NCBI GenBank assembly: GCA_947627205.1
Contig: CANQVE010000021.1
Span: 1 to 38,835 of the forward strand
Source: an uncultured Clostridia bacterium
GTDB lineage: Bacteria; Bacillota; Clostridia; Oscillospirales; Ruminococcaceae
Length of the DNA stretch: 38,835 nucleotides
Direction of reading: 5' to 3'
The notes beneath the pieces are model-generated. The model saw only the letters and a list, made by a program, of their open reading frames with translations. It searched no databases and was not told the origin of the DNA. How positions within the stretch are numbered: position 1 is the first letter of the stretch; each line of letters begins with the position of its first letter. Shown piece after piece: positions 34,001 through 38,835 of this stretch. The translations under genes and the position numbers were made by a program.

Positions 34001-34557
34001 TCAGGTCCCACAAACATTCCGCGTATAATGCAGTTTTTTATTCCTGCCTGAGATTTTATAAGATCACGGATATAGAAAGGTATATTGAGAAATAGACCTG
34101 CTCCCGTACCGCCTGTGATAGAGCCGACGATTATTACGGTCAGATTCTTATTATGCGGATTACCGTCAACCTTACGAATTCTTGTGATCTCCTGGAGAAT
34201 GGGATCAAATTTTCCGCTTTCGACTGACGCAAGAAAAGCAAGACGCGAGAGCGTTCTTATCTGACCTGCGCCGTCCGTCATAGTGCGCTCTCTCAGAAAA
34301 TCATTGTCGGGGAACCATTCAAGGTATTCGGGATGAGCTTTGAGATAAGAGTTGACTACTATGTCGTCACTTGTCTGGATCATCCTCATCTGATGCTTGT
34401 CTGCAAGTTTGGCAAGATCGTTTACATTTGTATCTACGCCTATAACCGACACATATTTTCTGTCTTCGCTGCTTAGGGAATCGCTTATTGCGGCTGCGAT
34501 CTTACAGCCTATGCCGCCGATTCCTAAAACTAAGGTTGGAATTTGGTTCATGCTCAT
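31093..34557 (-). CDS. Tubulin/FtsZ-like GTPase-domain protein
   Basis: A 1154-residue protein with an N-terminal tubulin-superfamily domain. PTLVLGIGGIGCKI (residues 8-20) is the first nucleotide loop and VSVIGVDTN the second strand. GAGQIRTLSRLAF lies around residue 100. VIIVGSITGGTGAGLFLNIP contains the tubulin signature GGTGAG at 149-154. The remaining ~900 residues are long, mostly helical and without a recognised domain. FtsZ is about 380 residues, so this belongs to the large tubulin-like type seen next to VWA genes, not to division FtsZ. It would bind GTP and possibly polymerise at the membrane. AAAGGATC lies about nine bases before ATG; the gene is second in the cluster. Confidence 0.87.
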   Translation of the reverse strand: MSMNQIPTLVLGIGGIGCKIAAAISDSLSSEDRKYVSVIGVDTNVNDLAKLADKHQMRMIQTSDDIVVNSYLKAHPEYLEWFPDNDFLRERTMTDGAGQIRTLSRLAFLASVESGKFDPILQEITRIRKVDGNPHNKNLTVIIVGSITGGTGAGLFLNIPFYIRDLIKSQAGIKNCIIRGMFVGPDIVEDVQPSRNNKDAVCVNGYTCMKELNAFYMHIHPDYSKQIKTDLSLEFYKSDDKSVNNVPYNYLYLIEKSGDLGTMGDVRIDEIINYIAHVAFVLMFSPVTSDALSIEDNFVLKLIKKGGMNRIAGAGLCRLIYPVRTAQEYVTLTVVRDLVQKEWLLIDQRFNSEVRAALSKMASGDNVKMPELKNSYVEIFEEEVTGEHAKLGKFAEEAYIERDNEYISRATEFISALDQMVEDLVNSEETKAMEEACKIDDQKMKNFSDAEAQINDVWEGMRNYSKYAKHLIDTKSNGFADNLFPASKEVMEFHKDKPECIYQFLAKVHPVTARFLIYDIINRLEEKIKELKKDITDVDLSAYTKEDFDNTHEGVQGPAEYLGSIRDKRNPIWKLLGPIGKAINGEDKALLKLKKRLHEVCDTHISTTRDFLENSLKYNVSQLVLERLIQLSDNYAVFFSTVSAKIDRNKENIARLENIHFPYGQDGIYCSKEAFRQMSFDFAVQNTLDLSDETKTAIFEQIYLVQSRSYMLNTTTETKAAKERRIREDKKKLESVFNNAVIKTIRNSVVEHGIGIVNLTAREALIKEFELAEQMIPDDEGYEEAMRAYAQKRISTALKVAAPMLTTESMHEDTELTFLAMAPVCAETNSELEPDTSETAKFYLSNTSANATVIINSEFSDTEISCMRLSYDFTIEMLTKYKDGSRNAVAYTDRIIQLGTEHKFNYNTDEMLVEINPHLNCNWHEEGFIPSIQHEQRHEDHLDVLKAFIYAMGFDCFRLFDDDDHPDENGNPRPTWYVYTNSYTQAKPVKKCGKLIGNGYSDVFDALFYNRKLKHAILHDAKAVTEKMKGYSTSEELFENILENRFIEDLIQSESSDDTEDMNIFDIFMEMRSHIPVEDWSELFNGLYITLCEFCEILFDKSEVYVNKAVKAILEKIFNNCKAGKNTDGKVSNSTKRLLKDQYDILLKQSYENK

Positions 34558-34624
34558 AAAATATGATCCTTTCTGATATAATTTACTTTTCGTTTATAAA
34601 ACTACCCGCTAATAAAATACCTGC

Positions 34625-36814
34625 TTAATCAGTCATCCAGATACGCCATATATCTTTCGTACCGTCGGAAGTTTTAAAATATATATAGCGATTTGAAAGA
34701 TCCTGATCCGAGGCTTCGCGCTTTCCGTCTTTTTTCACGGTCTTGTGCATGTGAGCTTCAATACTGCGAAGATTCTTTTCGGGCTTAGTCGTTGATGTGC
34801 CGTATTTTACAACCGTTTTAGCTATAGAATCGCCTGTGACAGTGACTGTTTCGCCGGATTCGGCTATAAGTTTTAAACCGTGGAATGTAACGCAGCACGC
34901 TCTTGTCGGCAGCAGGAAATGACCTGAAAAGAAGCCCAACGTGATACTGTCGGCCATTCCTTTCATCATAATGCCTCTTCCGTCCTCCTGGATCCGCCAG
35001 CATTCATAGTGTACGGTCTGCCCGCTGAACTTCTTCTTGATGAAAAGAAGAAAAACAATGTAAATGATCAGAAGAATAATTCCTAAAATAATCGGAATTT
35101 CCTTTGCGTCCTCCGCGCTCGGAACAATGGTAAAGGAGGCTTTTTCCGTCACGCTTTCATCAAGCGACACGAAAACCTTTACTGCATAATCGCCTGCCTG
35201 CAAGCCTAATATCGGCAATAAAGCAGGACACTCGGGGATAAGCGTATAACTGCCGTCGTCATTTTGTTTCAGCTTGCAGTCAGCCTTTATGTTTCCTGCC
35301 TTGTAAATAAGGTTATTATCCGATATTGGTGTTACGCTGACGTCGAGTATCTCAAGTTTTACTCCTATATTTTCCTGCTCTTCTTTGCTGAGCGGTTTCC
35401 CGTCGTTTGTCAGCTCGAATTTTACAGTGTTTGTATCGTCAAAATTAAGCTGTTTCATTTCAGATCTTTGATATGACAAGCCCAAAGGCTGTGTCTTTTT
35501 TATCCCGAAATGATATACGACTTGAGCAATATTGAAGCTCACTTCATTGACGAACGGAGCGTAACCGGGGATGTTTATTATTCCTCGGACGACATTGTTT
35601 CCTTGTGTTAATGTAACTCCTGTCAGATCGGTTCCGCTGCCCTTATCAACGATATTTCCGTCAACTTCATACTCAATATTCCAGGAAATCTGATCAGGAA
35701 GATCTGAATCGGAGATAACTTCATCTGTTCCGGGGACGATAGGAATAATTCTGATATCAACTTTATCGCCCGTCAGAAGTTTTGACATATCGTCAATGAC
35801 AACGCCGTTTCTGCTTATTTCCGCTTTTAATGCAATAGCAGGCTCGACCTGGATAGTCATATTATTGATATCAATATCCGACGAAAAGGAAACCGTATAA
35901 GTTCCCGCAGGAATTACCTGAAGCTCGCCTTTGGCATTCTGTTTATTTATCACAGCGGCATTTCCGAAAAGCGTGTTTATCGGAGAGCCGTTCGTCAGGT
36001 TTGTTGCATCAAGCGAAAGATTTCGGCTTATATTCAAATTCTCTTTGTCTGTTTTTGCACCGACTACCTTGGCGTCTGATTTTTGAGAAAGAATTGAAAG
36101 GCTGTATAAAGGAAGTTTTGAAGTAACCGTTATTTTTTTGCTGTCAAGCTGTGATATATTGTCGGGAATAAGTCTGCCGGATACAAGGCCCGCAACGTCC
36201 TGCATAGCGCTGATTATTTCGGTATCGCTGTCCGCTTCAAATGTATGAAGATGATTTTTAGCGTCCTCGATTGCCGTAGCGGCGGCTCCCATGCCTAAAT
36301 AAACAACATTAAGCGGAGTGCCGTTATTCATGGTGTTGTTCTTATATGAATTCAGTTTATTCTGCAATTTTTCGGACATTGATATTTCGCCGTCGGTAAG
36401 TATAACAAGCCAATACTGTGCCGTTGTATCGCTTTCTTTGATACTGTTCAGCTTACTTCGGGCAGTGTCAAGCGCCGCTCCGGGAGTACCGCCCGAATTT
36501 TTCCAGTCGCGGATCTTGCGGATAGTGCCGGGCAGATCGGATGTATCCATTTTTACGGCGGTATAAGGATCGCTCATAAAGGTTATGTATAATTCGTCCT
36601 GCTCGTTCAGCAACGCAACCAGGGCCTGCATGGCATAATCCGTATATGACCATCTTTCTCCGAGCATACTGCCCGAATCGTCATAGACAACAGATATTAT
36701 TTTTTTTGAAGCACGGACTTCATCTCCGCCTGCCGCAAAAGAAGAACTGCTGAACATAAAACAAAGGACGCATATACAAAGGATAATTGAACATACATTT
36801 TTTAATTTATTCAT
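34625..36814 (-). CDS. Membrane-anchored VWA-domain protein
   Basis: A 729-residue protein, first gene of the cluster. A signal peptide (1-27, cut near SFA/AGG) precedes a von Willebrand A domain (about 38-210) with a full MIDAS: DxSxS as D45, S47, S49, then T110 in GGTPGAAL and D141 in LTDGE. Beta-rich segments (about 225-560, Ig-like by look) and one TM helix (about 571-592, IPIILGIILLIIYIVFLLFI) follow. The ~135-residue cytosolic tail is basic in its last part and also beta-rich. The domain outside should bind a metal-dependent ligand, and the tail could pass a signal to the tubulin-like protein. AAGGAG lies just before the ATG. Confidence 0.88.
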   Translation of the reverse strand: MNKLKNVCSIILCICVLCFMFSSSSFAAGGDEVRASKKIISVVYDDSGSMLGERWSYTDYAMQALVALLNEQDELYITFMSDPYTAVKMDTSDLPGTIRKIRDWKNSGGTPGAALDTARSKLNSIKESDTTAQYWLVILTDGEISMSEKLQNKLNSYKNNTMNNGTPLNVVYLGMGAAATAIEDAKNHLHTFEADSDTEIISAMQDVAGLVSGRLIPDNISQLDSKKITVTSKLPLYSLSILSQKSDAKVVGAKTDKENLNISRNLSLDATNLTNGSPINTLFGNAAVINKQNAKGELQVIPAGTYTVSFSSDIDINNMTIQVEPAIALKAEISRNGVVIDDMSKLLTGDKVDIRIIPIVPGTDEVISDSDLPDQISWNIEYEVDGNIVDKGSGTDLTGVTLTQGNNVVRGIINIPGYAPFVNEVSFNIAQVVYHFGIKKTQPLGLSYQRSEMKQLNFDDTNTVKFELTNDGKPLSKEEQENIGVKLEILDVSVTPISDNNLIYKAGNIKADCKLKQNDDGSYTLIPECPALLPILGLQAGDYAVKVFVSLDESVTEKASFTIVPSAEDAKEIPIILGIILLIIYIVFLLFIKKKFSGQTVHYECWRIQEDGRGIMMKGMADSITLGFFSGHFLLPTRACCVTFHGLKLIAESGETVTVTGDSIAKTVVKYGTSTTKPEKNLRSIEAHMHKTVKKDGKREASDQDLSNRYIYFKTSDGTKDIWRIWMTD

Positions 36815-36896
36815 TTAAGCGTCTCCTTTATCCTGAATTTTTTCGGTTTTTAAGAGCGCAAAAAATCTCTCTAAGGCTTATGTATACACACGTTTT

Positions 36897-36925
36897 ATTA
36901 TATCACATTTTGTCAGAAAAGTCAA
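36897..36925 (-). promoter_or_regulatory. Promoter of the seven-gene tubulin-like/VWA system
   Basis: Minus strand TTGACT (36925-36920), 17-base spacer, TATAAT (36902-36897), about 82 bases before the VWA start. No other good promoter was seen inside the cluster, where the largest gap is 67 bases. The 36926-37084 stretch upstream holds no gene that I can see. Confidence 0.78.
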
Positions 36926-37084
36926 GTAGAAATGTCTGTTGAGAGAGGTACGGAAAATTCAGATAAACGGCTCTCCTATGCGACATTGGCTTTCACTATC
37001 GAGTTTTTGAACAGCTATATTGCACAATATCATCGGCGACCTTATACGGTTTTTAAAAAAAGTCAAGAAAAATAAAAAAAGTGC

Positions 37085-37113
37085 TTGACAAATAATTTGC
37101 ATTGTGATATAAT
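37085..37113 (+). promoter_or_regulatory. Perfect sigma-A promoter of tRNA-Pro(GGG)
   Basis: TTGACA at 37085-37090, 17-base spacer, TATAAT at 37108-37113. Confidence 0.85.
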
Positions 37114-37128
37114 ATCAATGTTGAATTT

Positions 37129-37205
37129 CTGGGTGTGGCGCAGATTGGTAGCGCGCTACCTTGGGGTGGTAGAGGCCGCAGGTTCAAATCCTGTCACTCA
37201 GACCA
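37129..37205 (+). tRNA. tRNA-Pro (anticodon GGG)
   Basis: The acceptor CTGGGTG pairs with CACTCAG (one G-U), followed by A73 and encoded CCA. The D stem is GCGC/GCGC with normal G18G19 in its loop AGATTGGTA, the anticodon stem CTACC/GGTAG and the T stem GCAGG/CCTGT with canonical loop TTCAAAT. The loop TTGGGGT gives anticodon GGG, reading CCC and CCU. The 3' end faces an integrase gene 132 bases away and is the likely attachment site of an integrated element. Confidence 0.95.
37180..37205 (+). other. Likely attachment site (tRNA 3' end)
   Basis: Integrases of this class commonly recombine at the T-arm/3' end of a tRNA gene. The integrase lies directly downstream of this tRNA. The matching direct repeat would be at the other end of the element, outside the window, so the exact core cannot be given. 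Confidence 0.4.
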
Positions 37206-37211
37206 GAAAAA

Positions 37212-37240
37212 CCGCTTAACAGAGCGGAATTTGTTTTCTT
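37212..37240 (+). terminator. Terminator of tRNA-Pro(GGG)
   Basis: CCGCT (37212-37216) pairs with AGCGG (37223-37227), followed by a T-rich tract. Confidence 0.7.
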
Positions 37241-37254
37241 TCGCTTTTCCCGTA

Positions 37255-37273
37255 CATCTAAAGTCATCTAAAG
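37255..37273. repeat. Tandem CATCTAAAG pair, 10-bp period
   Basis: CATCTAAAG occurs at 37255-37263 and again at 37265-37273, one helical turn apart, between the tRNA and the integrase gene. It is flanked by CCCG and GCGGG. The spacing and place suit integrase arm-type binding sites. Confidence 0.4.
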
Positions 37274-37311
37274 GGTTTGTGCGGGATTTGGAGTAAACAA
37301 AGCATTGTAGT

Positions 37312-37346
37312 CGGACGCTTTTCACTCAGGCGTCCGCTATTTTTTG
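37312..37346 (+). terminator. Hairpin at the end of the integrase gene
   Basis: CGGACGC (37312-37318) pairs with GCGTCCG (37330-37336), followed by CTATTTTTTG. The T run is on the plus strand, so it would stop transcripts entering from the tRNA side; it lies against the integrase stop codon. Confidence 0.6.
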
Positions 37347-38623
37347 CCTTTATCGTTGTTGTCATCAAGGTACGGAGCAATAAATGTTCCGTGAATTTCT
37401 GCCGCTAAAAGGTGTTTGCGGTTCTTGGAAATATGCAGATAGATGTTGCTTGTGGTTTCTACATCGGCGTGTCTGAGCCAAGCCTTGACCGCCTCCAAGT
37501 CCCAACCTTTATCGAATAAAATGCTCGCGGTACTATGCCGCAAATCGTGGAAACGCATTTCGGGCAAGCCGTGACGTTTCAACGATCTTTGAAATGTGCG
37601 TGTTACGCTGTCGGGACGGTATAATCTTCCGTCGGGTTGTGTGAATATGTAATCCGACTGCGTGTATAATTCTTCGTACTCAATACGGTTTCTTTCCTGC
37701 CGTTCCCTTATTGCAAGGAGCAAGTCCTTGATTTCGGGCAGAAGTTCAAATGTTGCGTGACTGCTCTCGGTTTTAGTAGTGTCTTTGTAAACGATTGTCT
37801 TGTTCTTGACCACCGTAGACTTTATTTCAAGCGTGTTTTTCTCGAAATCCACAGCGTCCCATTTAAGTCCCAGAACCTCGCTCTTGCGAAGTCCGTAGAT
37901 AATCGTCACATAGACAAGCGGGTAAATTTCCTCGCCTTGTAATGCTCTAAGCATTTCGTTTGCCTCGTCCGCTGTCATATAGACGTTCTTAGCGGATTTA
38001 GCGTTGGTCCTCGCCCGCTTTGGAACAGGAACATTCTGTGCGGGATTGCCGTTGATGTACTCAAATATAACGGCATCGTTGAGAACAGTTCGGATAAGAG
38101 CCGCGTGACCGCGAACCGAGGTTATATCCAGACCGCCTGTCTTTCCGTCCAATCTGCCGCCTGTTGATTTGTATTGATAATAGTCGGCGAAGTGACGGGG
38201 TTTAAGGTCTGTAAGCCGAAGTCCCAGCTCTGAAAAGTAAGGGATAATGTGCCGATTTGTATAGATTTCGTACTTCTCCCAAGTTGATTGTTGTATCTGC
38301 CCGCGCTTTCGGTTGAGCCAATCTGAAAGAAAATCTGTAAACAGTACGTTTGCAGAACAGCAAAGAGCGGGTTCGTCAAGTTCCGTGTGCAAAGTCCCGC
38401 GTTCGTTCAGCGTTTTCTCCAAATGGTCATAGTCCGCAATCTTGCTGAACATAATCTTTGCCGCTATGTTCTTGTTGCGCGGCGTTGCCTCAAGATTGCT
38501 TGAAATCCACCGACATACCTTTTTATCGGGTTTGTCGGTTTTTTTGTCGGGGAAAAGCACCGCAGCAGAACCATAGAAAACCATCTGCCATTTGCCGTTC
38601 TTTTCGTGTAAACTGCCTGTCAC
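37337..38623 (-). CDS. int: Tyrosine-type site-specific integrase
   Basis: A 428-residue tyrosine recombinase of the integrated-element/phage kind. Residues 1-75 form an arm-type DNA-binding region (MTGSLHEKNGKWQMVFYG). A SAM-like core-binding domain spans about 90-190 and the catalytic domain about 212-400. Catalytic residues are all visible: R246 in YGLRKSEVLGL, K284 in TTKTESS, H359 and R362 in FHDLRHS, H385 in WLRHAD, and Tyr395 in SNIYLH. The start is GTG at 38623, with GGAGG 12 bases before. It lies beside tRNA-Pro, pointing toward it. The element it serves extends past the window end, so excisionase and cargo are not seen. Confidence 0.94.
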   Translation of the reverse strand: MTGSLHEKNGKWQMVFYGSAAVLFPDKKTDKPDKKVCRWISSNLEATPRNKNIAAKIMFSKIADYDHLEKTLNERGTLHTELDEPALCCSANVLFTDFLSDWLNRKRGQIQQSTWEKYEIYTNRHIIPYFSELGLRLTDLKPRHFADYYQYKSTGGRLDGKTGGLDITSVRGHAALIRTVLNDAVIFEYINGNPAQNVPVPKRARTNAKSAKNVYMTADEANEMLRALQGEEIYPLVYVTIIYGLRKSEVLGLKWDAVDFEKNTLEIKSTVVKNKTIVYKDTTKTESSHATFELLPEIKDLLLAIRERQERNRIEYEELYTQSDYIFTQPDGRLYRPDSVTRTFQRSLKRHGLPEMRFHDLRHSTASILFDKGWDLEAVKAWLRHADVETTSNIYLHISKNRKHLLAAEIHGTFIAPYLDDNNDKGKK

Positions 38624-38700
38624 TGTTGTATCACACCTCCAAACTTGTGTACTCTTTTACAAATGCACACTTGACAGGCTACATATTACGGTATACCTGT

Positions 38701-38729
38701 ATTTTAGCATATTAAAGTGTAAAAGTCAA
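38701..38729 (-). promoter_or_regulatory. Integrase promoter
   Basis: Minus strand TTGACT (38729-38724), 17-base spacer, TAAAAT (38706-38701), about 78 bases before the GTG start. Confidence 0.65.
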
Positions 38730-38777
38730 GAGCTTTTTTCGAGCATTTACAAGTTTTTCGTCAAATGCAAAAGTAAA

Positions 38778-38804
38778 TGCAACACAAAGCAAAAAAGTGT
38801 TGCA
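38778..38804. promoter_or_regulatory. Inverted repeat TGCAACAC/GTGTTGCA, putative operator
   Basis: Perfect 8-base inverted halves at 38778-38785 and 38797-38804, 11-base spacer, overlapping the -35 of the rightward promoter. Related ATGCA/TTTACAAATGCA motifs lie nearby (38657-38666, 38764-38780). It could bind an element-encoded repressor controlling the integrase/divergent gene pair. Confidence 0.45.
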
Positions 38805-38829
38805 ATAACCTCTGCACAAAGCATATAAT
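38800..38829 (+). promoter_or_regulatory. Divergent promoter reading out of the window
   Basis: TTGCAA (38800-38805), 18-base spacer, TATAAT (38824-38829) on the plus strand. The first gene of the element's right-going operon should start just after position 38835. Confidence 0.55.
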
Positions 38830-38835
38830 TATAGG

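Noticed and set aside
31093-34557. Cell-division FtsZ
   Set aside because: Three times FtsZ's length, weak similarity outside the nucleotide loops, and no division genes nearby.

Overview
The window looks like a chromosomal segment of a low-to-mid GC Firmicute, most likely a gut-type Clostridia/Oscillospirales (Ruminococcus-like) organism. This is inferred from strong AGGAGG ribosome binding sites, sigma-A promoters of the TTGACA-17-TATAAT type, a Bce-type regulator/kinase/ABC module, a LytTR/DUF3021 ABC operon, VanZ, a NiCo riboswitch and dispersed intergenic CTAGCTTCT-like repeats. No rRNA, CRISPR or insertion sequence was seen.

Layout. Positions 1-345 are a repeat-rich intergenic block bounded by two palindromes. 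346-4325 (minus strand) hold housekeeping genes: a YbaK-type deacylase, a 45-residue membrane peptide overlapping it, a lone TerD protein, a PutP-type sodium/proline symporter and a cation-diffusion-facilitator (CDF) exporter behind a NiCo riboswitch. A tRNA-Pro(UGG) with an unusual A19-U56 elbow pair follows, then a VanZ-like gene and a very short RNA gene with a perfect promoter and terminator. 6451-9099 is an ABC-2 transporter operon with its own LytTR regulator and DUF3021 protein, preceded by a 21-bp-spaced direct repeat that probably is the LytTR operator. A divergent 892-residue FtsX-type permease (9437-12115) has no ATPase of its own beside it. 12121-13128 is a decayed zone with two gene remnants and a MITE-like inverted-repeat element.

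13129-15624 encodes a lipoprotein with a transglutaminase-like domain lacking the catalytic His, followed by an Fn3-like segment and MORN repeats. 15855-16337 is a small unknown gene. 16399-21249 is a complete bceRSAB-type antimicrobial-peptide sensing and detoxification locus with a recognisable BceR box and an extra 63-residue membrane protein.

The most interesting part is 21329-36814: seven tightly packed minus-strand genes read from one good promoter at 36897-36925. In transcription order they encode a membrane-anchored VWA protein, a 1154-residue tubulin/FtsZ-like GTPase, a two-TM coiled protein, a 1337-residue membrane protein ending in a zinc ribbon plus HExxH (DA1-like) peptidase, a transglutaminase lipoprotein with an intact triad, a stand-alone ryanodine-receptor (RyR) domain protein, and a membrane protein with RCK/TrkA-like Rossmann domains and a RyR-like tail. 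I read it as an envelope-spanning machine: an extracellular sensor/adhesin and processing enzyme, a cytoplasmic tubulin-like polymer, membrane linkers and RyR/RCK ligand-sensing modules. Its function (membrane remodelling, stress response or defence) is not known to me.

The window ends with tRNA-Pro(GGG) and a tyrosine integrase, the usual left edge of an integrated element whose remainder lies beyond position 38835. The seven-gene system lies on the chromosome side of that tRNA.
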